From: Ketobacter alkanivorans
Lineage (GTDB): Bacteria; Pseudomonadota; Gammaproteobacteria; Pseudomonadales; Ketobacteraceae
Length of the DNA: 64,000 bases
Direction of reading: 5' to 3'
Assembly (NCBI RefSeq): GCF_002863865.1
Contig: NZ_CP022684.1
Coordinates: 2,075,501-2,139,500 of the forward strand
The notes under the pieces were generated by a model. That model had not been told where the DNA came from, did no database searches, and saw nothing but the letters and a program-made list of their open reading frames with translations. This document shows positions 27,700-37,461 of this stretch, in pieces. A program made the translations under genes and the position numbers. Every line of letters begins with the position of its first letter. Position 1 is the stretch's first letter.

Positions 27700-29838
27700 A
27701 TGACCACAAAACAGACTGCACCCATACCAGACACCAGCCAAGCGGCTAACGAAAGCGCCGAACCGGTCGAGAACACCATCGACCTGAACGACAGCGCCTA
27801 TTACACCAACCGCTACATCAGCCTGCTGGAATTTAACCTGCGAGTACTGGCCCAGGCGGAAGACACCACCCTGCCGTTAATGGAGCGGCTCAAGTTTCTG
27901 TTGATTTTCAGCAGCAATATGGACGAATTCTTTGAAGTGCGTCTGGCCGGTCTGCAGCGGGACATCGCCTTTAATCAGGCACGCCCGGAGTCCGATGGTT
28001 TGCACCCGAAAGAGGTGCTGAAGATCATCAGCGACAAGTGTCATGCGGCTATTGAGCGCCAATACAGCCTGCTCAATGATGAACTATTACCCCTGCTGGC
28101 ACAGGAAAACATCCACTTTATCGCCCGCGACAGCTGGACCGCGCCTCAAGTACAGTGGATCAAGCACTACTTTCGCCAACAGGTGGCACCGGTGCTCACC
28201 CCCATCGGCCTGGATCTGGCGCACCCGTTTCCCCGCCTGGTGAACAAAAGCCTCAACTTTCTGGTGACCCTGGAAGGCAACGACGCCTTCGGCCGCCAGC
28301 TGGGCCTGGCCGTGGTACCTGCCCCCAAATCCCTACCCCGGATCATCCGCATGCCGGATGAGGTATGCGAAAGCGGCGATAACTTTATCTTTTTGTCATC
28401 CATCATTCACTACCATGCCGGCTACCTGTTCCCCGGCATGAAATCCACCGGTTGCTATCAGTTCCGACTGACCCGCAACTCCGATTTGTTTGTGGATGAA
28501 GAGAAAGTAGAGGATCTCTCCACCGCTTTGCGGGGTGAACTGTATTCACGCCGCTATGGTGAAGAAGTACGGCTTGAAGTGGCGGACAACATGCCCGATG
28601 AGCTAATCGATTTTCTGCTCAACAAATTTGGCCTGGACGATACGCAAATCTACAAGGTCAATGGCCCGGTTAACCTCACCCGCATGATGTCAGTGCTGGA
28701 CGTGGCCAAGCCGCACCACGAATTTCCATCCTTCAAACCCAAATTGCCCAGCGACCTGCAGCGCAGTGATCGCATGTTTGCTGCCATCAACAGTGGCGAC
28801 ATTCTGCTGAACCATCCCTACGAATCATTCCAACCGGTGATCTATTTTCTGCGCCAGGCCTCGCGCGATCCTGATGTGGTGGCCATCAAGCAAACGCTGT
28901 ACCGCACCGGCACCAACTCAGAAATTCTGGATTTACTGGTAGAGGCGGCCCGTAATGGCAAAGAAGTCACCGCCATTGTCGAGTTACGCGCCCGCTTTGA
29001 TGAAGAAAGCAACCTTGAAATCGCCGCGCGCCTGCAGGAGGCCGGGGTGGTGGTTGTGTACGGCATCGTGGGCCACAAAACCCACGCCAAAATGATGCTG
29101 GTGGTGCGCCGAGAAGGCGCCAAGCTGAAACGGTATGTACATCTGGGAACCGGCAACTATCACGCTGGCAATGCGCGCCTGTATTCCGATTACAGCCTGC
29201 TGACCTGTAACGAGGAATTGGCAGAAGATACCCATAAGATATTTCAGGAACTCACCGGCATGGGCAAACCGGCAACCCTGAAACACCTGTATCACTCCCC
29301 GTTCACCCTGCAACAGGAACTGCTGGTACAACATATACGCCAGGAACGGGATAACGCACTCAATGGCCTGCCCGCCAAAATCATCTTCAAGTGCAACTCA
29401 TTTACCGATCAGGAAGTCATACAGGAACTCTATCGCGCCTCCCAGGCTGGGGTAGAAATCAAACTGATCATACGCGGCATCTGTTGCCTGCGCCCCGGCA
29501 TACCCGGTGTATCGGACAACATCGAAGTCCGCTCGGTGGTGGGGCGCTTCCTTGAACACACACGGGTCTATTATTTCCACCGTAACGGCGAATACTCGCT
29601 GTACTGCGCCAGCGCCGACCTAATGGAACGCAACCTGTATCGCCGAGTGGAAATCAGCTTCCCGATACTGGACGAGAAACTGCGTGCTCGCGCCTACAAA
29701 GAAGGCCTGGAAATTTATCTGAAGGATAATTATCAGGCCTGGATCATGAACACCGATGGCAGCTATACGCGGCTGGAACCCAAAGAGGGCGAAGAACGCC
29801 TGTCCGCTCAAGCCTATCTGGTTGAAAAGCTGAGCTAA
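27700..29838 (+). CDS. ppk1: Polyphosphate kinase 1
   Basis: A 712-residue enzyme that builds polyphosphate from ATP. The N-terminal domain (YYTNRYISLLEFNLRVLAQAE) and the core FSSNMDEFFEVRLAGLQRD are typical. The catalytic histidine lies in VGHKTHAKMMLVVRREG, near residue 462. The second phospholipase-D-like half contains YHAGNARLYSDYSL and SADLMERNLYRRVE. The length is standard. It is in the same block as ppx (at 32176), which degrades the polymer. A strong intrinsic terminator follows. Confidence 0.97.
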   Translation: MTTKQTAPIPDTSQAANESAEPVENTIDLNDSAYYTNRYISLLEFNLRVLAQAEDTTLPLMERLKFLLIFSSNMDEFFEVRLAGLQRDIAFNQARPESDGLHPKEVLKIISDKCHAAIERQYSLLNDELLPLLAQENIHFIARDSWTAPQVQWIKHYFRQQVAPVLTPIGLDLAHPFPRLVNKSLNFLVTLEGNDAFGRQLGLAVVPAPKSLPRIIRMPDEVCESGDNFIFLSSIIHYHAGYLFPGMKSTGCYQFRLTRNSDLFVDEEKVEDLSTALRGELYSRRYGEEVRLEVADNMPDELIDFLLNKFGLDDTQIYKVNGPVNLTRMMSVLDVAKPHHEFPSFKPKLPSDLQRSDRMFAAINSGDILLNHPYESFQPVIYFLRQASRDPDVVAIKQTLYRTGTNSEILDLLVEAARNGKEVTAIVELRARFDEESNLEIAARLQEAGVVVVYGIVGHKTHAKMMLVVRREGAKLKRYVHLGTGNYHAGNARLYSDYSLLTCNEELAEDTHKIFQELTGMGKPATLKHLYHSPFTLQQELLVQHIRQERDNALNGLPAKIIFKCNSFTDQEVIQELYRASQAGVEIKLIIRGICCLRPGIPGVSDNIEVRSVVGRFLEHTRVYYFHRNGEYSLYCASADLMERNLYRRVEISFPILDEKLRARAYKEGLEIYLKDNYQAWIMNTDGSYTRLEPKEGEERLSAQAYLVEKLS

Positions 29839-29863
29839 GCCATCCGGCAGCGATCGATAACCC

Positions 29864-29897
29864 AAGGGCGGCCAGCTTACCACTGATCGCCCTTTTT
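29864..29897 (+). terminator. Intrinsic terminator of ppk1
   Basis: A 7-bp stem AAGGGCG / CGCCCTT (29864-29870 with 29888-29894) is followed by a T run. It lies 26 bp after the ppk1 stop. Confidence 0.82.
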
Positions 29898-30089
29898 ATT
29901 ACCGGCACGTTTTTGTCCATGCGCTCATGATCACAACATCCACCGATCACTGAACCCTACCACTTTTGAAGTCAGTTGATTTAAACGTAACCTAATTTTC
30001 TCAGCCACGACAAACATTGATCTGAGTGACACACTAGCAATCCATCTATGGATAGAATCCTCGAAAAGAATTCAAACAGGGAATGCCCA

Positions 30090-32159
30090 ATGAAAACCAT
30101 CATCAGTATCAGCCTGGAATGCTCAGAACAGGATTATGAGTTCACTGCAGAATTTCTAGGGCAAGAGTTTCACATCAAGCGCATCGGCGTGGACAAGGAC
30201 ACCAAACAAGCTGAGTTGCTGATCAAACAATGGCAGTACAAGGCCGACGCCATCGCGCTGGAAGGCCTGAGGGATCATCAACGGGTCGGCACCTTCGAAT
30301 TGCAGCAAAAGCTGATCAACCGACTGGAAGGCCTCAGCCAGGACATTCCCATTACCAGCGGCACACGACTGCGGGAAATCCTGCAAGAGTGGTCAGTACG
30401 TCACACACAAAACAGCCTGAAAGGCTTCTTCAACAACAGTAACGTACTGATTTTCAGCGGCATGAACCATTATCGTACCGCTCGCGTTCTGACCGAGTTC
30501 ACCGAAAACCTGCGTTTTGGTGACCCGGTTCTGCAACTGGGTGTACCCAAGTTTCTATCCTCGTTCGAAGCACTGGAACTGTTCGCCAAAGGCAGCCATC
30601 AGATTCTGCGCTGGACTCCACCCCACGTGCTTTCTCCCAGCGTGGCCCCCATTAAGGAATGGAATCACTACATCATGCGCAAGGCCATGCATAAGGCCGA
30701 TGTCGTCGTTGCATTTTATGAAGAGCTGGAACGCTACGGGCTGGAAGAACTGGCAGGAAAAACGGTGATCACAGCGGCTGTCTCAGAGCAGCGCCTGCAT
30801 CACCTGCAGGAAAAGGGCGTTAATATGGTGCTGGACTATTCACCTCAGCCCTTTAAAGATCAAACCATTAGCATTGTGGTCATGGAAGCCATGATCATGG
30901 CGGCTGTCGGCAAGCAGCGCGAACGGGTCACCGATGACGACCTGCTGGAAATCATTACCGATCTGGAGCTGGAGCCGCGCACCCTCTACCCCAACGGCTT
31001 TAAACGCACCAGCCGCTTCGCTTTCGTCATTCATCCCTTGTCGCAACAGTATTTTCGTAATGCAAAACCCTTGGATCTGGTATCCAAGGTATCACCGCCT
31101 GTGGTCATGAACACACTGGAACGCATCATTGCCTACGCCCCACCATTCATCTACTCGCGGGTTACCGGCATCGCCTCCCCCACCGGTGCAGAAGCCGAAG
31201 GCTGGCTGATATCCGTAGGCGGCACCCCCAAAGAGATCATGGCCCACAGCCCGGAATTCACCTATCGCCGCCTGCTGGCAGCCGCAGACATGGCGAAAAA
31301 ACTGGGTGCCCAGATCATGGGGCTGGGTGCCTTCACCAAAGTAGTGGGGGATGCCGGCATCACCGTGGCTAAACGCGCACCGCTGCCCATTACCACCGGC
31401 AACAGCTACAGTGCATCCGGCGCGCTGTGGGCAGCCCATGACGCGGTACACAAACTGGGCTTAGTCCAGATCGGCAGCAGTGGAAAAATGGCAGGCAAAG
31501 CCATGATCGTAGGAGCAACCGGCGCCATCGGCTCGGTTTGCGCCCGCCTGCTGGCCAAAGCCGCCGATGAAATCTATCTGGTGGCACCCGAGCCTGCCAA
31601 ACTGTTAGCCCTGAAAGAAGACATCCAACAGGAAAGCCCAGGAGCCAACGTCCACGTCACCGCCAAAGCCGACAAACACCTGGGCGATATGGACATGATC
31701 GTAACCGCCACTTCCGGCGCAGGAAAAAAGATTCTCGACATCATGCAAGTGAAACCCGGCTGCGTCATTACCGACGTTGCCAGACCACTGGACATACCGC
31801 CCGAAGATGTCGCTAAACGGCCCGATGTACTGGTGATTGAATCAGGCGAAATCCGCCTCCCCGGCGACGTCCATATGAAGGACATCGGCCTGCCGAAAAA
31901 CGTGGTATACGCCTGCTTGGCAGAAACCATCGTGCTGGCACTGGAAGGCCGCTACGAGAACTTCACGCTGGGCCGCAACATTGAATGGGAAAAGGTACGT
32001 GAGATCTACAAACTGGGCATCAAACACGGCATGCAGCTGGCCTCGATCTCCGGCGTGAATGGCGTGTATTCCGATGAGGACTTGCAAAAGATACGCAGCC
32101 TGGCCCTGCAAAAGCGCCCGGAGTTAAAAGCACAACTGACTGCCTCATCTGATCAGTAA
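30090..32159 (+). CDS. Large protein with acyl-ACP-reductase-like C-terminal half
   Basis: A 689-residue protein from ATG 30090 (AGGGAA upstream). Residues about 308-660 resemble cyanobacterial acyl-ACP reductase (AAR), which makes fatty aldehyde from acyl-ACP. Shared landmarks in order are GLGAFT near 411, TTGNSYSA near 435-442, the NAD(P)-binding VGATGAIGS at 474-482, and ACLAE with Cys 609. This Cys aligns with the catalytic Cys294 of Synechococcus AAR, followed by EGRYENFTLGRN (AAR: EGWHTNFSWGRN). Residues 1-305 match no family that I recognise; they look alpha/beta and have no transmembrane segment. It lies between ppk1 and convergent ppx and has its own promoter. The likely activity is NADPH-dependent reduction of an acyl thioester, but the substrate and the role of the N-terminal part are unknown. 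Confidence 0.75.
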   Translation: MKTIISISLECSEQDYEFTAEFLGQEFHIKRIGVDKDTKQAELLIKQWQYKADAIALEGLRDHQRVGTFELQQKLINRLEGLSQDIPITSGTRLREILQEWSVRHTQNSLKGFFNNSNVLIFSGMNHYRTARVLTEFTENLRFGDPVLQLGVPKFLSSFEALELFAKGSHQILRWTPPHVLSPSVAPIKEWNHYIMRKAMHKADVVVAFYEELERYGLEELAGKTVITAAVSEQRLHHLQEKGVNMVLDYSPQPFKDQTISIVVMEAMIMAAVGKQRERVTDDDLLEIITDLELEPRTLYPNGFKRTSRFAFVIHPLSQQYFRNAKPLDLVSKVSPPVVMNTLERIIAYAPPFIYSRVTGIASPTGAEAEGWLISVGGTPKEIMAHSPEFTYRRLLAAADMAKKLGAQIMGLGAFTKVVGDAGITVAKRAPLPITTGNSYSASGALWAAHDAVHKLGLVQIGSSGKMAGKAMIVGATGAIGSVCARLLAKAADEIYLVAPEPAKLLALKEDIQQESPGANVHVTAKADKHLGDMDMIVTATSGAGKKILDIMQVKPGCVITDVARPLDIPPEDVAKRPDVLVIESGEIRLPGDVHMKDIGLPKNVVYACLAETIVLALEGRYENFTLGRNIEWEKVREIYKLGIKHGMQLASISGVNGVYSDEDLQKIRSLALQKRPELKAQLTASSDQ

Positions 32160-32175
32160 TCGAGGCAGCAAGGTA

Positions 32176-33687
32176 TCACTCAAACTCCAGCGTGCAATCA
32201 ATCTTCTTCCAGATATCCTGCTCCTGCTGCAGATCCGCCAACAGCAGGGGCTGCTGGTTGATCCAGTCGGCTTCAAAAGTCAGCTTCACGCTATCACCTG
32301 CCACCGCAATGCTAAACGCCGGCAGCGCACCGTCACGACGGGAACGATTGAACACCACCGCCAGACGCATAAGCAGCACCAGCCTGCGCACTTTCTCCAG
32401 CAGGTGAGGCAACACATCATCTAACTGAGCGGGCCTGATTTTGCGACGATGACAGGACACCAGCGTTGCCATGATTTTCTGATCCTGACGGGTAAAACCC
32501 GGCAGATCCGAGTAGGTAAGCAGATACGCGCCATGTCGGTGAAATCCGGAATGAGATACCACCAGCCCCACCTCATGGCAGAGCGCAGCCCACTTCAACC
32601 AGCCCTGACAAAACTCTCCCAGATCCCAATCCTTCTCCACCCGATGAAACAGCTCCATGGCCGTGTTCTGCACACGCTCGGCGTGCGCCTCATCCACACT
32701 GTAGCGCTTCATCAGTGCCCGCACTGTTCGTTCCCGCACATCCTCTGCCGCATGCCGACCCAGCATGTCATACAGAATGCCTTCTCGCATGGCCCCATCG
32801 GAAAAGCGCGCCTTGGTCACACCCAGCTGCTCATAAATCGCAATCATAATAGCCAGGCCACTGGGCAACACCGAACGCCGATCTGCCTTGATCCCTGCGA
32901 TATCAATGTCCTCCAAGGTAGCGTAACTGAGCACCTTATCCCGTAACTTATACAAACCATCCAGATCAATGCCATCCTGATACCAGTCATTCTCAATCAT
33001 GGCGTTCTTGATAGCCTTCACGGTGCCAGATGCACCCACCACAGAATTCCAGCCCAAATCACGATAGCTTCGCTCCAGGGAGGTTAACTCCAACCGCGCC
33101 CGAATCACCGCTTTGCGAAAACCCTGCTCCGTAATTTTACCATCTGCAAAATAGCGCTCCCGATAGGACACACACCCCATATGCAAGCTTTCTGTCAGAA
33201 CAGGATCAAACCCTTTGCCAATAATAAATTCAGTGGAACCACCACCAATATCGAACACCAGGCGATGGCCGTCATCGTGGGCCAGAGAATGCGAGACACC
33301 CAAATAGATGAGACGGGCCTCTTCGCGACCGTTCACCACCTCCACCGGACAATTCAGCACCTTGCGAGCCTGGCGCAGAAACTCGTTACCGTTGCTGGCC
33401 TTACGCAGTGTATTGGTACCCACACAGCGCACCATTTTGGGGTTAATATCCTGCAGGCACTGGGCAAATCGACGCAGACAGTCCAGGCCTCGTTCCAAAG
33501 CCTCCTGATCCAGCGTGTTATCATCCTGCAGACCGGTGGCCAACATGACTTTCTCAGCGATCTTCTGAATGGGGCGCACTTCACCGCATTCGGTGCGGGC
33601 AATGACCATGTGAAAGCTGTTGGAGCCCATATCAATGGCGGCCATCTGTGGGGTTTCGGAATCAATCGGATTGGAATTCTGGGTCAA
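32176..33687 (-). CDS. ppx: Exopolyphosphatase
   Basis: About 503 residues; the start is uncertain between TTG near 33687 and other non-ATG starts, because the conserved MAAIDMGSNSFHMVIAR begins 14 residues later at an ATG. The actin-like phosphatase core is clear: MGSNSFHM (phosphate 1), VFDIGGGSTEFI (phosphate 2) and VGASGTVKAIKNAM. The C-terminal HD-like half contains LCHEVGLVVSH. It releases phosphate from polyphosphate or hydrolyses (p)ppGpp-type guanosine pentaphosphate. It converges with the AAR-like gene, with a 16-bp gap, and is divergent from trxA. Confidence 0.94.
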   Translation of the reverse strand: MTQNSNPIDSETPQMAAIDMGSNSFHMVIARTECGEVRPIQKIAEKVMLATGLQDDNTLDQEALERGLDCLRRFAQCLQDINPKMVRCVGTNTLRKASNGNEFLRQARKVLNCPVEVVNGREEARLIYLGVSHSLAHDDGHRLVFDIGGGSTEFIIGKGFDPVLTESLHMGCVSYRERYFADGKITEQGFRKAVIRARLELTSLERSYRDLGWNSVVGASGTVKAIKNAMIENDWYQDGIDLDGLYKLRDKVLSYATLEDIDIAGIKADRRSVLPSGLAIMIAIYEQLGVTKARFSDGAMREGILYDMLGRHAAEDVRERTVRALMKRYSVDEAHAERVQNTAMELFHRVEKDWDLGEFCQGWLKWAALCHEVGLVVSHSGFHRHGAYLLTYSDLPGFTRQDQKIMATLVSCHRRKIRPAQLDDVLPHLLEKVRRLVLLMRLAVVFNRSRRDGALPAFSIAVAGDSVKLTFEADWINQQPLLLADLQQEQDIWKKIDCTLEFE

Positions 33688-33918
33688 GGCGGGGCATCCA
33701 CTCTCAGTGCAGCCAAGGTGAAGCTGCAAAAGTTGTAATGATGTCGTAAGCTACATCTCAAGATAATAACACCATAATGTGATGACGACAGCGTGAATTG
33801 CCTTACAACCGCGATTGAAACTCCCCATCACGAAACGTACAATCAGGCGATTAAAGCATTACTATAGGGTCCATAGCTGATCGCAACGACGACAGCCATG
33901 GCAAAACTGGAGAGACCA

Positions 33919-34242
33919 ATGAGCAACATCGTAAATGTAACTGACGGCACTTTTGACGCTGAGGTACTTCAATCCGACAGCCCGGTGCTAGTGGATTACT
34001 GGGCAGAGTGGTGCGGCCCCTGCAAAATGATCGCCCCCATATTGGACGAGATCTCCGGTGAATATGATGGCAAGCTCAAAATTGCCAAATTAAATATTGA
34101 TGACAACCCCGATACCCCGCCAAAGTATGGTATCCGTGGCATTCCCACCCTGATGCTGTTCAAAAATGGCAACGTAGAAGCCACTAAAGTGGGTGCTTTA
34201 TCGAAATCGCAATTGACAGCGTTCCTAGACAGTAATATATAA
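33919..34242 (+). CDS. trxA: Thioredoxin 1
   Basis: A 107-residue cytoplasmic protein disulfide reductant. The active site WCGPC is at residues 31-35 and the cis-proline loop is [14 protein letters not shown]. The start at 33919 has GGAGAG upstream and gives the family length. The trxA-rho order is widespread in Gammaproteobacteria. Confidence 0.97.
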   Translation: MSNIVNVTDGTFDAEVLQSDSPVLVDYWAEWCGPCKMIAPILDEISGEYDGKLKIAKLNIDDNPDTPPKYGIRGIPTLMLFKNGNVEATKVGALSKSQLTAFLDSNI

Positions 34243-34606
34243 TACCCCCTGCCCCGATCTTCACGGGTCGGGGTTCCATTTGTCGTGTTTGTGTCTTCAA
34301 CTTCTTATTAACAAGCTGAAAGCGCAACGCGGAGAGCAATTCCAAGCATCTCGTCGATTCCTCACCTCTTTCAACCCATAAACAAACGCTGTGAAGAATC
34401 GCTCATCAATTAACGTGTTTGATGTCGACATGCTGGACGCCTTGGCAAGCGAGTGCTAGATTGACTTTATTGCTCCTGTTTTTTGGAGCAGCAATTCCTA
34501 ATTCAAAACGCATGAGTCTCTATAATAGCGCCCGACTCGCCCTGTATCCGCCGGGTCTTGGCTCTCCTTACCTTTAAATAATCAATCAAATATGACCTCC
34601 ACGGAA
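34243..34606 (+). promoter_or_regulatory. trxA-rho intergenic region and rho leader
   Basis: A 364-bp region without a gene. A GC-rich hairpin, CCCCGATC paired with GGTCGGGG near 34253-34274, follows trxA, with only a weak T run. TTGACT is at about 34461-34466. A second stem, GCTCC(tgtttttt)GGAGC, lies at 34472-34489, and TATAAT is at 34521-34526. A long leader ahead of rho fits the known autoregulation of rho by leader attenuation, but I cannot identify the attenuator. Nothing in it is protein-coding. Confidence 0.45.
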
Positions 34607-35866
34607 ATGAATCTCACCGAACTTAAAACAAAACCAATTGCTGAACTTGTTAACGTCGCTACCGAAATGGGCCTGGAAAACATGGCTCGTACTCGAAAAC
34701 AGGACGTAATCTTCAGCATTCTCAAAAAGCACGCCAAAAGCGGCGAAGACATCTTCGGCGACGGTGTACTGGAAATACTCCAAGATGGTTTTGGCTTCCT
34801 CCGCTCCGCCGAGGGTTCTTACCTGGCCGGCCCTGATGACATCTATGTATCTCCAAGCCAAATACGCCGTTTCAATCTGCGCACTGGCGACACCATTTCC
34901 GGCAAAATTCGTCCGCCCAAAGAGGGAGAGCGGTATTTTGCGCTGCTGAAGGTCAACGAGATCAATCTTGATCGCCCGGAAAATGCCAAAAACAAAATCC
35001 TGTTCGAAAACCTGACGCCACTGTTCCCACAGGAACGTCTGATTATGGAAACAGGCAACGGCAGTACCGAGGACATCACCGCCCGGACCATTGATCTGGT
35101 GGCTCCCATCGGTAAAGGCCAACGCGGCTTGATCGTATCGCCCCCCAAGGCCGGTAAGACGCTGATGCTGCAGAATATTGCCCAGTCCATCACACGCAAC
35201 AGCCCTGATTGTCATCTGATTGTCCTGCTGATCGACGAGCGCCCTGAAGAAGTAACCGAGATGCGCCGCACTGTGCGTGGCGAAGTGGTTGCCAGCACCT
35301 TCGATGAGCCGCCTTCACGTCATGTTCAAGTGGCCGAAATGGTATTGGAAAAGGCCAAACGACTGGTTGAGCACAAAAAAGACGTCATTATCCTGCTGGA
35401 CTCCATCACGCGTCTGGCCCGTGCCTACAACACGGTGATTCCTTCATCGGGTAAAGTATTGACCGGTGGTGTGGATGCCCACGCCCTGGAGCGCCCCAAG
35501 CGTTTCTTCGGTGCCGCCCGTAACATCGAGGAAGGCGGAAGCCTGACCATTCTGGCCACTGCGCTGGTGGATACCGGCTCCAAAATGGATGAGGTAATCT
35601 TCGAAGAATTCAAAGGTACCGGTAACCAGGAGCTGCATCTGGATCGTCGCATTGCTGAGAAACGGGTATTCCCCGCCATCAACATCAATCGCTCCGGCAC
35701 CCGTCGCGAAGATCTGCTGACCACCGAAGACGAATTGAAGAAGATGTGGATTCTGCGCAAAATTCTTCACCCAATGGACGAAATCGCTGCCATGGAATTT
35801 CTCATCGACAAGATGCGCGATACCAAAACCAACGAAGAGTTCTTCGACTCCATGAAGCGCAAATAG
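34607..35866 (+). CDS. rho: Transcription termination factor Rho
   Basis: A 419-residue hexameric RNA helicase that ends transcription at Rho-dependent sites; the length is the same as E. coli Rho. The start at 34607 ([10 protein letters not shown]) aligns with the E. coli N-terminus; an in-frame ATG five codons upstream adds MTSTE. The RNA-binding domain shows DGFGFLRS. The ATPase has SPPKAGKT (Walker A) and [13 protein letters not shown], and the Q-loop region has [14 protein letters not shown] gene for a reductase follows; UbiD, which follows rho in Pseudomonas, is absent here. Confidence 0.98.
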   Translation: MNLTELKTKPIAELVNVATEMGLENMARTRKQDVIFSILKKHAKSGEDIFGDGVLEILQDGFGFLRSAEGSYLAGPDDIYVSPSQIRRFNLRTGDTISGKIRPPKEGERYFALLKVNEINLDRPENAKNKILFENLTPLFPQERLIMETGNGSTEDITARTIDLVAPIGKGQRGLIVSPPKAGKTLMLQNIAQSITRNSPDCHLIVLLIDERPEEVTEMRRTVRGEVVASTFDEPPSRHVQVAEMVLEKAKRLVEHKKDVIILLDSITRLARAYNTVIPSSGKVLTGGVDAHALERPKRFFGAARNIEEGGSLTILATALVDTGSKMDEVIFEEFKGTGNQELHLDRRIAEKRVFPAININRSGTRREDLLTTEDELKKMWILRKILHPMDEIAAMEFLIDKMRDTKTNEEFFDSMKRK

Positions 35867-35874
35867 CGTATTCA

Positions 35875-35906
35875 ACATGGCCGGTGCTTAAAACCACCGG
35901 CCATGT
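35875..35906 (+). terminator. Perfect 12-bp hairpin after rho
   Basis: ACATGGCCGGTG (35875-35886) pairs perfectly with CACCGGCCATGT (35895-35906) around an 8-nt loop, nine bases after the rho stop. It lacks a T run, so classical intrinsic termination is doubtful. It may stabilise the rho mRNA 3' end or act as an attenuator before the reductase gene. Confidence 0.5.
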
Positions 35907-35924
35907 GTCAATGGCACATCAGAC

Positions 35925-36932
35925 TTGGCACACCAGATCACCTTTCTACCCAGTCAGCTTCGCTGTCTGGTCGATGAATCCGAAACAGTATTGGATGCGG
36001 CTACCCGCCAGGGCTTACGCGTACCTCGTGCCTGTGATGCCGGTACCTGCCAACTGTGTGCGGCCAGACTAGTAACAGGCAAGGCCAGACTGAAACACCT
36101 GAACAACATTGTGGACGCTTCCGACGGCCCGATTGAACCTGTATTCTGTTGTTTGCTGCTTCCCCTTACCGATTTGCAACTGGAGATAGAGCGCGTGTTA
36201 GCACCGGGACAATTACCCACCCACCAAGTCAGCGCCCAAATTACGGACATCCACCAAGCCAGCAAGGACGTCAAGGTGGTGACACTGAGACTGCCGGCAG
36301 GCAAAAGAGTGGACTTCTATCCAGGCCAATACCTGCAGGTGGTTTTGGATTCAGAGAATAGCGCAGCCTTCTCCATTGCCAGTGCCCCGCGCAACGATCG
36401 CACCCTGGAACTGCATATCCGCGCCACCAACGACAGTGACAGCTACCCACTGCTGGAACGTCGCCTGAAGACCGGCGAAATACTCAAACTAAGCCTGCCC
36501 CATGGGGAAACAACCCTGCTCAAAATGCAGCATGCAAAAAAACTGATGATGATCGCTGCCAGTACCGGTTACTCCCAAATCAAGGCCATGCTGGAAGGGC
36601 TGACCGCCGCCAACGACCCACGCCCGATAACCGTATACTGGGGGGCCCGCTCTGCTAATGACTTGTATCAGCACGACGCAATGCTCGCCATGTCACAATT
36701 ACACAGCAATATCACCTACATCCCTGTGGTGTCAGACCACCCGGAATGGCCAGGGCGGAGTGGCTTAGTTCACAAAGCGGTGCTGGATGATCTGCAAGGT
36801 AATTTCAGCGACTGGTCTATTATCTGTGGCGGCTCACCGCCCATGGTGTATGCGACTTTTGATGATTTTGTAGCAGCAGGCATGCAACCAGAACAGATGA
36901 TTTCGGACGTGTTCGATTACGCCCCGCGTTAA
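35925..36932 (+). CDS. 2Fe-2S ferredoxin/FAD-NAD(P)H reductase (AscD-like)
   Basis: A 335-residue protein. Residues 1-85 form a plant-type ferredoxin domain with CDAGTCQLCAARL and a fourth Cys in PVFCCLLLP. Residues about 100-335 are a flavin reductase: FSIASAPRNDRTLELHIRA (FAD), ASTGYSQIKAMLEGL (NAD(P)) and IICGGSPPMVYATFDDFV. It resembles the proteins annotated as CDP-6-deoxy-delta-3,4-glucoseen reductase near rho in Pseudomonas, where the true substrate is uncertain. The start is TTG at 35925 without a good Shine-Dalgarno. A 14-bp partial duplication lies just upstream (see findings). Confidence 0.88.
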   Translation: MAHQITFLPSQLRCLVDESETVLDAATRQGLRVPRACDAGTCQLCAARLVTGKARLKHLNNIVDASDGPIEPVFCCLLLPLTDLQLEIERVLAPGQLPTHQVSAQITDIHQASKDVKVVTLRLPAGKRVDFYPGQYLQVVLDSENSAAFSIASAPRNDRTLELHIRATNDSDSYPLLERRLKTGEILKLSLPHGETTLLKMQHAKKLMMIAASTGYSQIKAMLEGLTAANDPRPITVYWGARSANDLYQHDAMLAMSQLHSNITYIPVVSDHPEWPGRSGLVHKAVLDDLQGNFSDWSIICGGSPPMVYATFDDFVAAGMQPEQMISDVFDYAPR

Positions 36933-36950
36933 AACGGCAAGGAATTTGTC

Positions 36951-37391
36951 ATGAGTGATCACAACCAGTTCAGCATTCGATTGGAATTGATGGAAGACTA
37001 CCTGTTCAAGATCGATTTTGGTGAATTTGGTGATGTGCTGACGGATGAGCCCCCGCCTCTGGGCAAAGGGGAAGGCCCCAACCCCGCTCGCATGGTTGCC
37101 GCTGCCGTTGGCAATTGCCTGTGCGCCAGCTTGCTGTTCGCGCTACGCAAAAAGAAGGATCAGCCTGGCAACATACAGGCCACCGTAACCGGCCAACTGG
37201 AGCGCATTGACGGCCGTTGGCGGATCGGCAAACTGGACGTCGTCATGCAGGTGGCAAACCCAGACAGCCTGTCCCATCTGCCATCAGCACTGGAGCAGTT
37301 TGAGGATTTTTGTGTGGTGACCCAAAGTATTCGTCAGGGTATTCCGGTGAATGTTACGGTGCAGGATACGGCGGGCAACACTCTGCAATAG
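36951..37391 (+). CDS. OsmC-family protein
   Basis: A 146-residue protein with the OsmC fold, including GEGPNPARMVAAAVGNCLCASLLFALRKK, where the second-domain Cys motif N-C-L-C lies near residue 57. In OsmC/Ohr proteins paired cysteines reduce organic hydroperoxides; here one Cys pair is close together (C-L-C) and the second classical Cys lies in FCVVTQSI near 125. Peroxidase activity is plausible but uncertain. It starts 18 bp after the reductase gene. Confidence 0.87.
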   Translation: MSDHNQFSIRLELMEDYLFKIDFGEFGDVLTDEPPPLGKGEGPNPARMVAAAVGNCLCASLLFALRKKKDQPGNIQATVTGQLERIDGRWRIGKLDVVMQVANPDSLSHLPSALEQFEDFCVVTQSIRQGIPVNVTVQDTAGNTLQ

Positions 37392-37461
37392 CCGGTTGGC
37401 TGCTTCAGGATTTAACACCACCGGCACCACATTAGATTTCAGATTGCGCGCCGAAAAATCA

